A stretch of DNA of 36,017 nucleotides from Eubacterium sp. GTDB taxonomy: Bacteria > Bacillota > Clostridia > Lachnospirales > Lachnospiraceae. Location of the stretch: the NCBI GenBank assembly GCA_024683035.1, contig JAIKYQ010000017.1, positions 1-36,017 on the forward strand, written 5' to 3'. Below the pieces are notes generated by a model. The model searched no databases and was not told where the DNA came from. It saw only the letters and a list, made by a program, of their open reading frames with translations. The position numbers and the translations under genes are program-made. Shown here piece after piece: positions 28,220-36,017 of the stretch. Position 1 is the first letter of the stretch. Each line of letters begins with the position of its first letter.

Positions 28220-29404
28220 TTGAATACACAGCAGATCAGACAAAAAACGGAACAGTATGTCCTGCACACCTACAACCGGTTCCCGGTCGCGTTTACCCGC
28301 GGCAAGGGAATGTATCTGTATGATGCGGAAGGAAACGAATATCTGGATTTTGCAGCAGGGATCGCGGTGCATGCCCTGGGACATGCCCATCCCGTTTTTA
28401 CCAATGCGATCCAGGAGCAGGCAGGACTTCTGATCCATACCTCCAACCTGTATTATCATGACAGGCTGGCGGAAGCGTCGGAAAAGCTGGCGAAGGCAGC
28501 CGGAATGGACAAAGTCTTCTTCACGAACAGCGGGACGGAAGCTATCGAAGGTGCCATTAAGGCAGCACGGAAATATGCCTGGCTGAAGGATCATAAAAAT
28601 GACCATGAGATCATTGCCATGCACAATTCTTTCCACGGGCGCAGTCTCGGCGCGCTTTCCGTGACCGGCAACGAGCATTATCAGGAACCGTTCCGTCCGC
28701 TGATCGGTGGGATCCGGTTTGCCTCCTTCAATGATCTGGAGAGCGTGCAAGAGCAGGTAAATGAAAAGACCTGCGCCATTATTCTGGAAACCATCCAGGG
28801 AGAAGGCGGGATCTATCCGGCAGAGCCGGCATTTCTGCAGGGGATCCGGCAGCTCTGCGATGAAAACGATATTCTGCTGATCCTGGACGAAATCCAGTGC
28901 GGCATGGGACGCAGCGGACATATGTTTGCGTTCCAGGAATACGGGGTGGAGCCGGATATCCTGACAGTGGCCAAAGCCATCGGCTGCGGCATCCCGGTCG
29001 GTGCTTTTCTGCTGAATGAAAAAACAGCGGCACAGTCCCTGGTCCCGGGCGACCACGGCACGACCTACGGCGGCAATCCGCTGGCCTGCCGCGCCGTCAG
29101 TACGGTACTGGACATCTTTGAAAAAGAAAAGATCGTAGAACACGTAGCACAGACCGCCCCGTATCTGGAGAAAAAACTGGATGCCCTGGTCCGTGAACTT
29201 CCCTGGCTTGGTGCGCGCCGCGGTAAAGGGTTCATGCAGGGCCTGGTCGTGACAGGACGTCCCGTCGGCGAAGTGGTACAGGCGGCGCTTGGAAAAGGTC
29301 TCCTGATCATCAGCGCCGGATCCGATGTACTGCGCCTGGTACCGCCCCTGATCATTACAGAAAAAGAAATCGACAGATTGTGCGACATCCTGCGCACCCT
29401 GTAG
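28220..29404 (+). CDS. argD: Acetylornithine aminotransferase
   Basis: ArgD is a class III, PLP-dependent aminotransferase that makes N-acetylornithine from the semialdehyde using glutamate. In 394 residues it shows FAAGIAVHALGHAHP, FFTNSGTEAIEGAIK, LILDEIQCGMGRSG and the PLP lysine Lys252 in VAKAIGCG. The start is a TTG at 28220, with AGGAAAGG upstream, giving NTQQIRQKTEQYV, the usual family start. A longer TTG start at 28172 would add 16 residues with no good ribosome site. It ends the arg cluster. No clear terminator follows before the structured repeat, so arg transcripts might run into it. Confidence 0.97.
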   Translation: MNTQQIRQKTEQYVLHTYNRFPVAFTRGKGMYLYDAEGNEYLDFAAGIAVHALGHAHPVFTNAIQEQAGLLIHTSNLYYHDRLAEASEKLAKAAGMDKVFFTNSGTEAIEGAIKAARKYAWLKDHKNDHEIIAMHNSFHGRSLGALSVTGNEHYQEPFRPLIGGIRFASFNDLESVQEQVNEKTCAIILETIQGEGGIYPAEPAFLQGIRQLCDENDILLILDEIQCGMGRSGHMFAFQEYGVEPDILTVAKAIGCGIPVGAFLLNEKTAAQSLVPGDHGTTYGGNPLACRAVSTVLDIFEKEKIVEHVAQTAPYLEKKLDALVRELPWLGARRGKGFMQGLVVTGRPVGEVVQAALGKGLLIISAGSDVLRLVPPLIITEKEIDRLCDILRTL

Positions 29405-29461
29405 CAGAAGGGGCCTGAATTGCCGGGATACCGGATTACTATAGGTTTTAAAACATTAGGT

Positions 29462-29900
29462 GCAGCCGGCGGACATATACTTTTATCGCTTGCCTGAACC
29501 ACTCCGCTGAGCTAACTGCCAACTTCGACCGGGCGGCCGGGATGTTCATGAATGATCTATTCTCATCCCGACCGCCTGGTCTGCGTATGCAGTGGATCTC
29601 AGCTTCGTTCCTTTCAGAATGCGCGCTTGTAAAAGTATATGTCCGCCGGCTGCTTTCTGCGTTTTGAAAGCCAGCATTCCGACGGGGTACAGGTCCCCAT
29701 AAGCCGACTGTCGGAGCATGGCCGGCCCTTAGCGAGGTCCGACCCGCCGGGCTACTAAGTTCGCTAAAGCTCACTAAGGGCCCGGCATGCATCGCACGTA
29801 AGCTTGGCACTTCGTTACACTCGTGCTCAGCAAGTGCTCATAGCGAAGCGCAAGCGTGTCGGCGCTGGGGTTCTGTATCCGGGAGAAATGCGTCCGTTCA
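29462..29900 (+). ncRNA. Structured dispersed repeat, copy 2 (candidate large non-coding RNA or cis-regulatory leader)
   Basis: This is the second copy of the element at 10151-10589, offset by exactly 19311 bp along its whole length. Similarity thins out at about 29445 on the left. The long helix pairs 29462-29486 with 29629-29653 and is nearly perfect here, where copy 1 has U-G pairs and one mismatch. The internal hairpin CTGC-gtat-GCAG and the GGCCCTTAG/CTAAGGGCC pairing are kept. It lies between argD and the comEA promoter, in the same inferred direction as comEA, ending 66 bp before the -35. I recognise no published RNA family in it. Confidence 0.65.
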
Positions 29901-29966
29901 GAAACCTATAAACTCCTGAACACCTCAGTATAGTAATAGTCTCTTGAACATATCGTAATAACTATC

Positions 29967-29995
29967 TTGTAATTGTTACAAAAATTCGATACAAT
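29967..29995 (+). promoter_or_regulatory. Sigma-A promoter of the comEA operon
   Basis: TTGTAA (29967-29972), 17 bp, then TACAAT (29990-29995). Transcription would start near 30002. The stretch 29901-29966 just upstream also holds GTTCAG/CTGAAC inverted arms at its left edge (29896-29921). Confidence 0.65.
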
Positions 29996-30054
29996 ATATA
30001 AAGTTCAGGCATTGCAGGGGACACTGCGGAATTATTCTGCAGGAGGCATGTCCT

Positions 30055-30696
30055 ATGAACGAACAAAAGCGATGCATGATCTTTCTGTTAGCAGCCGTTC
30101 TGGCCGGCGTTTTGCCGATCGGAGGATGCGGATCTGTGACAGCGTATCAGTGGAGCCCGGCGGAAAGCGGAACAGACACAGAACTGGAATCGGAACTCTC
30201 TGAACCGGAAGAAGAACCGGACATACAGACAGAGGTGCCGCTTCCGGAACCGGAAACCATCTGGGTCTATGTCTGCGGCGCGGTACAGTCGCCCGGCGTC
30301 TATGAGCTGCCTGCCGAAAGCCGGGTGTTTGAAGCACTGGCGGCTGCCGGAGGCACACGGAAAGACGCGGAACTGCGTCTGCTGAATCAGGCGGCATTCC
30401 TGGCGGACGGCGAGCAGATCACCGTTTTGACGGCGGAAGAAGTCGAAACGGCAGGCGGTGTGCCGGCAGCCGGCGCGGAGGAAGAAGAGGCGGGAGCCTT
30501 TTCGGGAAAGGTCAATCTCAATACGGCAGGCCGTGAAGAACTGATGACCCTTTCCGGGATCGGCGAAGCCAGGGCAGCGGCTATCATAGCATACCGGGAA
30601 GCCCACGGTCCGTTCTCGTCGCCGGAAGAGATCATGAACATTGAAGGGATTAAAGAAAAAGCATTCAGTAAAATAAAAGAAGAAATTGAGGTTTAA
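30055..30696 (+). CDS. comEA: ComEA-type DNA-binding competence protein, predicted lipoprotein
   Basis: ComEA binds incoming double-stranded DNA outside the membrane and passes it to ComEC. The 213 residues contain a signal sequence ending in a lipobox-like IGGC with Cys25, and an acidic Glu/Pro-rich linker (about 36-70). A SLBB domain (WVYVCGAVQSPGVYELP) follows, then the C-terminal double helix-hairpin-helix (VNLNTAGREELMTLSGIGEA). Standard ComEA is held by a membrane helix, so a lipid anchor would be a variation. AGGAGG (30041-30046) precedes the ATG. The response regulator starts 2 bp after the stop. Identification is firm from domain order and from comEC downstream. Confidence 0.92.
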   Translation: MNEQKRCMIFLLAAVLAGVLPIGGCGSVTAYQWSPAESGTDTELESELSEPEEEPDIQTEVPLPEPETIWVYVCGAVQSPGVYELPAESRVFEALAAAGGTRKDAELRLLNQAAFLADGEQITVLTAEEVETAGGVPAAGAEEEEAGAFSGKVNLNTAGREELMTLSGIGEARAAAIIAYREAHGPFSSPEEIMNIEGIKEKAFSKIKEEIEV

Positions 30697-30698
30697 AG

Positions 30699-31388
30699 AT
30701 GGCGAATAAAGTTCTGGTAGTGGATGATGAAAAATTGATCGTAAAAGGGATCCGCTTTTCTCTCGAACAGGACGGCATGGAAGTGGCCTGTGCCTATGAC
30801 GGCGAAGAAGCGCTGAACATGGTCAAGGAGAATGACTACGACATCATTCTGCTCGATCTGATGCTGCCGAAGATGAACGGCCTGGAGGTGTGCCAGCAGA
30901 TCCGGGAGTTTTCCAATGTGCCGATCATCATGCTGACTGCCAAAGGAGAAGACATGGACAAGATCATGGGCCTGGAATACGGGGCCGATGATTATGTGAC
31001 CAAGCCGTTCAATATTCTGGAAGTGAAAGCCAGGATCAAAGCCATCATCCGCCGTACCAGAAAACCGGAAAAGACAGAGGAACAGGCCCGGATCGTGGAG
31101 ATCGGCGATCTGAAGCTGGACTGCGACAGCCGCAGAGTGTTTATCGGTGCCAGAGAAGTCAATCTGACGGCCAAGGAATTCGATGTGCTGCAGCTGCTTG
31201 TATTCAATCCCAACAAAGTGTACAGCCGGGAAAACCTGCTGAATATTGTCTGGGGTTATGAATATCCGGGCGATGTCCGTACGGTCGACGTACATATCCG
31301 CCGTCTGCGTGAAAAGATTGAAGAAAACCCGTCGGAGCCGAAGTACGTGCACACCAAATGGGGTGTGGGCTATTATTTCCAGGCCTGA
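30699..31388 (+). CDS. OmpR/PhoB-family response regulator
   Basis: A 229-residue two-component transcription factor. The receiver domain has the acidic pair Asp9-Asp10, the phosphoacceptor Asp53 (LLDLMLP), Thr in MLTAKGE and Lys in YVTKPF. The C-terminal winged helix carries VNLTAKEFDVLQLL and RTVDVHIRRLREKIE, typical of OmpR/PhoB. It begins two bases after comEA, with GAGG inside the comEA end, and the cognate kinase follows 16 bp later. The family member is closest in look to PhoP/YycF-type regulators, but I cannot name its regulon. Confidence 0.95.
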   Translation: MANKVLVVDDEKLIVKGIRFSLEQDGMEVACAYDGEEALNMVKENDYDIILLDLMLPKMNGLEVCQQIREFSNVPIIMLTAKGEDMDKIMGLEYGADDYVTKPFNILEVKARIKAIIRRTRKPEKTEEQARIVEIGDLKLDCDSRRVFIGAREVNLTAKEFDVLQLLVFNPNKVYSRENLLNIVWGYEYPGDVRTVDVHIRRLREKIEENPSEPKYVHTKWGVGYYFQA

Positions 31389-31404
31389 AGCGGGGTAAGA
31401 AGCG

Positions 31405-32862
31405 ATGCCGGCTCCGGGTATTCATAAACCCGCATCCCGAAGATGGACTTTTCTGAGAAGCATCCGATTCCGGGTGATGCTGCTCTTCTTTATCGTGGGC
31501 ATTGTGCCCGCGCTTATCATTGAGAACGTAGTTGTACACAGCTACGAGTCCCGTGCTGTATCCCAGCGTACGATCCTGGTAAAAAACCAGTGCGACATGC
31601 TTGCCGACCAGCTTGTCCGGCGCGGCTATATGGATAATCCCGATGATGAAGTCATCAACGCAGAATGCGATATGCTGACAAATATCTATAACGGGCGTAT
31701 CCTGATCATCAACCAGGATGACCGGGTCATTCGGGATACCTACAATCTGGATCTGGGGAAAACCTCTCTCTCGCAGGAGGTCATTGACTGTTTTTCCGGT
31801 AAGGAAACCAGTCTGTATGACGATGACCATCAGTACATCGAAATGACCGTGGCAATCCGGAATATCAATTCGGAAGCCAGAGAGATCATCGGCGTTCTGC
31901 TGATCAGTGTTTCTACCGTGGAGATCAACAACAGCAAGAATATTCTGGAACGGCGCGGAACCGTCACGCTGGGTATTGTGATCGCGGCGATCCTGGTGGT
32001 CGGCTTCTTCCTGTCCAAGGTATTAGTGAGACCGTTCCAGAAGATCACCAGCGCGATCGAAGGGATCACGGACGGGTACCAGGATGAAGATATTTCTGTT
32101 TCAGACTATATTGAAACAGAGCTGATCACGGATGCCTTCAACCGCATGCTGACCCGGGTAAAAACAGTAGACGATACCCGGGACGAATTCGTTTCCAATG
32201 TGTCCCATGAGCTGAAGACGCCGCTGGCTTCCATGAAAGTGCTGGCCGATTCCCTGAACATGAATCCCGACGCACCGCTGGAGCAGTACAAGGAATTCAT
32301 GCAGGATATTTCAGACGAGATCGACCGGGAGAATCAGATCATCAGCGACCTGCTGTCCCTGGTGCGTATGGATAAAAACGCCGCGGATCTGAATATCGAA
32401 GAGATCAACATCAATGAAGAACTGGAACAGATCCTCCGGAGACTGGAGCCGATTGCGGAAAAGGCCAAGGTGGAGCTTTATCTGGATGCGTTCCGTCCCG
32501 TAACGGCGGAAGTGGATGAAACCAAGCTGACGCTGGCCCTGACCAATATCATCGAAAACGCGATCAAGTATAATAAACCGGAAGGCGGATGGGTGCGTAT
32601 TTCCCTGAACGCGGACAGAAAGTATTTCTATGTGACGATCGCCGATTCCGGCATCGGGATCCCGGAGGACGATGTCGACAATATCTTTGAACGGTTTTAC
32701 CGCGTGGACAAGAGTCATTCCCGGGATATCGGAGGCACCGGCCTGGGACTGGCGATCACGAAGAGTGCCATTGCCATGCACCGGGGAGCCGTCCGGGTAA
32801 CCAGCAAACTGGGAGAGGGAACCACATTCTCGATCCGGATCCCGTTAATGCATGTCGTATAG
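31405..32862 (+). CDS. Membrane sensor histidine kinase
   Basis: The 485-residue partner of the preceding regulator. The first membrane helix is at about residues 24-46 (VMLLFFIVGIVPALI), followed by an extracytoplasmic sensing domain of about 140 residues. The second helix is near 187-210 (GIVIAAILVVGFFLS), then a HAMP linker. The HisKA box VSHELKTPLASM has the phosphorylated His268. The HATPase domain shows NIIENAIKYNKP (N box), DSGIGIPEDD (G1), FERFYRVDKSHSR (F) and GGTGLGLAI (G2). All motifs are intact, so it should be active. The signal is unknown; the GerMN lipoprotein next door is a candidate modulator. Confidence 0.95.
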   Translation: MPAPGIHKPASRRWTFLRSIRFRVMLLFFIVGIVPALIIENVVVHSYESRAVSQRTILVKNQCDMLADQLVRRGYMDNPDDEVINAECDMLTNIYNGRILIINQDDRVIRDTYNLDLGKTSLSQEVIDCFSGKETSLYDDDHQYIEMTVAIRNINSEAREIIGVLLISVSTVEINNSKNILERRGTVTLGIVIAAILVVGFFLSKVLVRPFQKITSAIEGITDGYQDEDISVSDYIETELITDAFNRMLTRVKTVDDTRDEFVSNVSHELKTPLASMKVLADSLNMNPDAPLEQYKEFMQDISDEIDRENQIISDLLSLVRMDKNAADLNIEEININEELEQILRRLEPIAEKAKVELYLDAFRPVTAEVDETKLTLALTNIIENAIKYNKPEGGWVRISLNADRKYFYVTIADSGIGIPEDDVDNIFERFYRVDKSHSRDIGGTGLGLAITKSAIAMHRGAVRVTSKLGEGTTFSIRIPLMHVV

Positions 32863-32871
32863 GAGGGCAGG

Positions 32872-33792
32872 GTGAAGAACAGATTTTTCATATGCATACC
32901 GGTCCTTCTGGCGCTGCTTTTGGGAGCGTGCGGACTGCAGGGACAGCCGGAAGCAGAAGACGGGTTTTTCCTTTATTATCTGAATGAAGACCAGAATCGT
33001 CTGGAGACCTTCGCCTACGAGCCTGTGGCAACAGAGACCGTGGAACTCATCGATGAACTGATCACCCTGCAGGGCAGCGATCTGCAGAACGGGCATCTGT
33101 ACAGCCTGTTGCCGGAGGGTGTGACCATTACGGGAAGCACGCTGGATGAAAAGACGCTGATCCTGGATTTTTCCGCTGCCTATAAGAAAATGCCCATCGG
33201 CCGGGAAGCACTGGTGCGCGGTGGTCTGGTGCGGGAGTTCCTGCAGATCGACGGAGTAGACGCCGTCGTGTTTACGGTAAAGGGAAACGGTCTTACGGAT
33301 TCTCACGGCAACGGAGTCGGCTCGATGACAACGAACAGCTTTGTGGAAAATTCCGCAGAAACGATCAATGCCTATCAGAGTGCCGTCATGACCCTGTATT
33401 TTACCGATCTGACCGGGACAAAGCTGATCCCGGAAACCAGGAAGGTGTACTATACCAGCAGCGAACCGCTGGAAAGAGCCGTAGTCGAAGAACTGTTCAA
33501 AGGTCCCTGGGTCACCGGGAGCATGGCGACCTTCGGGACGGACATCCACATCCTGAGCGTTATTACACAGGATGATATCTGCTACGTCAATCTGGACAGC
33601 AGCAGTGTCCGGATCACGGCGGCGCCCGACGTGTCGGAAGAAGTGCAGATCTATGCGATCGTCAATTCGCTGACGGATACCTGCGGCGTGAGCAAGGTGC
33701 AGATCACGCTGGACGGGGAGACAAATACCGTGTTCCGGAAAACAGTCAGACTGTCCGAACCTTTTTCCAGAAAGGATTCTCTGATCGAATGA
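32872..33792 (+). CDS. GerMN-domain lipoprotein
   Basis: A 306-residue predicted surface lipoprotein. The start is a GTG with GGAGGGCAGG just before it. The signal peptide ends in the lipobox LGAC with Cys20. Two GerMN-like repeats follow: the first ends around DGVDAVVFTVKGNGL, and the second around NSLTDTCGVSKVQITLDGE. GerMN domains occur in spore germination protein GerM and in LpqB, the lipoprotein that works with the MtrAB two-component system of Actinobacteria. The order regulator-kinase-GerMN lipoprotein here is the same, so a role as an external modulator of the kinase is a reasonable inference. Its end overlaps the comEC start as ATGA. Confidence 0.88.
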   Translation: MKNRFFICIPVLLALLLGACGLQGQPEAEDGFFLYYLNEDQNRLETFAYEPVATETVELIDELITLQGSDLQNGHLYSLLPEGVTITGSTLDEKTLILDFSAAYKKMPIGREALVRGGLVREFLQIDGVDAVVFTVKGNGLTDSHGNGVGSMTTNSFVENSAETINAYQSAVMTLYFTDLTGTKLIPETRKVYYTSSEPLERAVVEELFKGPWVTGSMATFGTDIHILSVITQDDICYVNLDSSSVRITAAPDVSEEVQIYAIVNSLTDTCGVSKVQITLDGETNTVFRKTVRLSEPFSRKDSLIE

Positions 33793-36017
33793 AAAAACGT
33801 CCCGTATGCCTGGTGTGTATCGGACTGATGATCGCCATCTGGATCTGTCATACCTGCGGCGTTCCGGTTTTCGGAGAGCCGGCGGTGACTGCGGAAGAAC
33901 GAAAGCTGCTGGAAGAAGGGCAGCGTGTGTTTCTTTCCGGAAAGATCACTGACCGCAGGATCACAGAGGATACCGTCCGGTATACGCTTCGTCACAGCCG
34001 GGTCACATTGCGTGACCGTCACATTTTTTTTCCAAAGCTTTTTGTTTCAACAGAATATCACGGAAGTGCCGCACTGCCGGGTGATGAGCTGGCAGCCTGG
34101 GGCGACATGCGTCCGCTGGAGGCGGCCACGAACCCCGGACAGTTTGACCAGGCAGGCTACTATGCCTCCCAGGGCATCTACTACCGCGTCTGGGCAGAAG
34201 AAACCACGTGCCGGGAAGGCGGGGCCGGTCTGGCCAGATCCCTTTTTTGTCTGCGGGAACGGCTGACGGCTGCCTATGCCGGGCACATGGCAGAAGACAC
34301 AGCCGGCATCCTGGCCGCCATGGTGATGGGAGACCGCGCGCTGCTGACAGAGGACAGCCGCCGGAATTTCCAGGTGGGAGGATGTCTGCATCTGCTGGTG
34401 ATCTCCGGCCTGCACATCATGCTGCTGGGCATGAGTGTTCTGAAACTGCTGCTGTATCTGCGGCTGCCGCAGAAGCCTGCCGGTGCATTGGCGGCGCTGA
34501 TCATGGTGTCCTACACGGCGCTGACCGGATCGCCGGTCGCTGCCGTACGGGCCTGCCTGATGTTTCTGATCTATCTGCTGGCAAGAGTGAAGCATCTTTC
34601 CTATGATTCCGCCTGTGCCATGGCGGTGACAGCCATCTGTATGCTGCTGGTCCGGCCGGGCTGCCTGTTTCATGCGGGTTTTCAGCTGTCGTTTTCCGCT
34701 GCGCTGGGAGCTTCGGTGATCGCACCTGTTTTTGGCAAAGCACTGCCCTGGCCCGGCAGTTCAGGCTGGAAGGCAGAAAGCCGAAAGAAGGCCGGAAAAG
34801 GAGAACTGGGGAAGAAGATCGGGGAAGCGTTGTGGGAAAGTACGGTTTCCTGGGGCGCCATCCAGCTCACTACTCTGCCGCTGATGATGTACTATTTCTA
34901 TGAGCTGCCGCTTTGGGGCCTGCCTCTGAATCTGCTGCTGGTTCCCTTTGTGCAGTATATTCTGGTTGCCGGTGCAGCCGGCAGTCTGGGGGCGTTTCTT
35001 TTTCCGGGCGCAGCGTCCTGGCTGCTTCTGCCCGTCCATCTGGGCCTGCGGCTGTATGACGGCATATTGGGGTTGGCACGGCGCCTGCCCTGCAGCACGT
35101 TCGTCTGCGGACAGCCGGCAGCCTGGCAGATCCTGGTCTATTATGGCGGCTTTCTTTTATTGCTGTATTTCCTGACCGTCGGGAGATCTTCATATGGCAG
35201 GATGGGTAAAAGACAGCGGCTGCGGGGTGCCCTGGCCGGGGGTCTGGCCATCCTGTGCCTGATGGGGCGCCGGTATCCTGCTTTTTCTCTGACGATGCTG
35301 GATGTCGGACAGGGCGACTGCCTGATCCTGCAGACCGGGAAGCACGTCTTTCTGTCTGACGGCGGGAGCACCAATGTCAGCGAGGTTGGAAAATACAGGA
35401 TCCTGCCGTACCTGCAGAGCCGGGGGATCGGCAGAGTCGAAGCAGTCTTCCTGTCGCACGATGATGCCGATCACATCAACGGGATCGAAGAGATCCTGGA
35501 GCTGGCAGCGGATAAAAAGACCTCTTTGCGGATCGGATATGTTTTCATGCCGGCATGGATGAGCCGGACGGAAGACGGAGCCAGGATCCTTTCTGCCTGC
35601 CGCAGGGCCGGTACCGCCGCCGGTCTGCTCGAAAGGGGCGATGGCCTGCAGTGCGGAAAACTGCAGATCGAAGTACTGCATCCTTTTCAGCAGGAGAAAG
35701 CAGCCAAGGACAGGCCGTACGGAGGGGCACAGTCCGGAAATGCGGGATCCCTGGTGCTGAAGGTGGGCTTTGATCGGTTCACGGCGCTTCTGACAGGTGA
35801 TCTGGAACAGGAAGGAGAAGAGGAACTGATCCCGTACCTGGCCAGGATCGACTGCCTGAAAGTCGCGCATCACGGTTCCCGGAATTCCACATCGGAAGCA
35901 ATGCTGGACGTGCTGCAGCCCGAGCTGGCCCTGGTTTCCGCACCGAAGAAAAGCTTTTACGGCCACCCGCACCAGGAAACGCTGGACCGCCTGCAGGCGG
36001 CCGGTGCAGAAATCCTT
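33789..36017 (+). CDS. comEC: ComEC/Rec2 DNA uptake channel (3' end beyond the window)
   Basis: ComEC forms the inner-membrane channel for transforming DNA. The 743 codons present are open to the last base. The order is: an N-terminal membrane segment (VCLVCIGLMIAIWICHTCG), an extracellular domain, then the Competence domain with many membrane helices, opening at HLLVISGLHIMLLG near residue 200. A metallo-beta-lactamase-like domain follows from about 498: TMLDVGQGDCLIL, the metal motif LSHDDADHINGI near 557, LTGDLEQEG and VAHHGSRNSTS. The start ATG overlaps the GerMN stop by four bases (ATGA), implying translational coupling. All motifs seen are intact; only the last part of the domain is missing. 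Confidence 0.95.
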   Translation, partial: MKKRPVCLVCIGLMIAIWICHTCGVPVFGEPAVTAEERKLLEEGQRVFLSGKITDRRITEDTVRYTLRHSRVTLRDRHIFFPKLFVSTEYHGSAALPGDELAAWGDMRPLEAATNPGQFDQAGYYASQGIYYRVWAEETTCREGGAGLARSLFCLRERLTAAYAGHMAEDTAGILAAMVMGDRALLTEDSRRNFQVGGCLHLLVISGLHIMLLGMSVLKLLLYLRLPQKPAGALAALIMVSYTALTGSPVAAVRACLMFLIYLLARVKHLSYDSACAMAVTAICMLLVRPGCLFHAGFQLSFSAALGASVIAPVFGKALPWPGSSGWKAESRKKAGKGELGKKIGEALWESTVSWGAIQLTTLPLMMYYFYELPLWGLPLNLLLVPFVQYILVAGAAGSLGAFLFPGAASWLLLPVHLGLRLYDGILGLARRLPCSTFVCGQPAAWQILVYYGGFLLLLYFLTVGRSSYGRMGKRQRLRGALAGGLAILCLMGRRYPAFSLTMLDVGQGDCLILQTGKHVFLSDGGSTNVSEVGKYRILPYLQSRGIGRVEAVFLSHDDADHINGIEEILELAADKKTSLRIGYVFMPAWMSRTEDGARILSACRRAGTAAGLLERGDGLQCGKLQIEVLHPFQQEKAAKDRPYGGAQSGNAGSLVLKVGFDRFTALLTGDLEQEGEEELIPYLARIDCLKVAHHGSRNSTSEAMLDVLQPELALVSAPKKSFYGHPHQETLDRLQAAGAEIL

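Overview
The window is 36 kb of a moderately GC-rich, gene-dense bacterial chromosome. It most likely comes from an anaerobic member of the Firmicutes, probably Clostridia and Lachnospiraceae-like. The reasons are: the [FeFe]-hydrogenase maturases HydG and HydF, a CodY repressor directly after topA, a HrcA/CIRCE-controlled groESL next to guaB, a comM-dprA-topA-codY gene order, and strong AGGAGG ribosome sites. The family assignment rests on my memory of gene order and is not proven here. No tRNA, rRNA, insertion sequence, prophage or CRISPR array was seen.

Layout. 1-4085 (+): hydG (cut by the window start), hydF, and a MATE exporter with its own promoter. 4086-9981 (-): glycogen phosphorylase and a eukaryote-like (type 2) isoleucyl-tRNA synthetase. 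10133-10589: a structured, non-coding repeat. 10807-17314 (+): comM, dprA, topA, codY, an ECF-type sigma factor and an 87-residue protein with a double-glycine motif. 17437-21383 (+): groES-groEL, then a very strong hairpin and about 69-bp tandem repeats, then guaB. 21479-24610 (-): a PRTase-like protein, an iron-type alcohol dehydrogenase and argG. 24879-29404 (+): argC-argJ-argB-argD. 29445-29900: the second copy of the structured repeat. 30055 to the end (+): comEA, a two-component pair, a GerMN lipoprotein and comEC (cut by the window end).

How the genes fit together. argG and argCJBD diverge from a 268-bp region with two ARG boxes between opposed sigma-A promoters, a classic ArgR/AhrC control point. 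Four DNA-uptake or transformation genes are present (comM, dprA, comEA, comEC), in two separated clusters. The comEA-comEC cluster encloses a PhoB-like regulator, its sensor kinase and a GerMN lipoprotein, which suggests that envelope sensing is tied to the uptake machine.

The most unusual signal is the two-copy element at 10151-10589 and 29462-29900. The copies are about 92% identical by manual count with no indels, and they are separated by 19.3 kb. Each can form a 25-bp long-range helix. The substitutions between copies include two full compensatory base-pair swaps, and the wobble pattern favours a plus-strand RNA. Each copy lies directly upstream of, and co-oriented with, one of the two competence clusters. 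A second theme is promoters built into terminator hairpins, ahead of ileS and ahead of the alcohol dehydrogenase gene.
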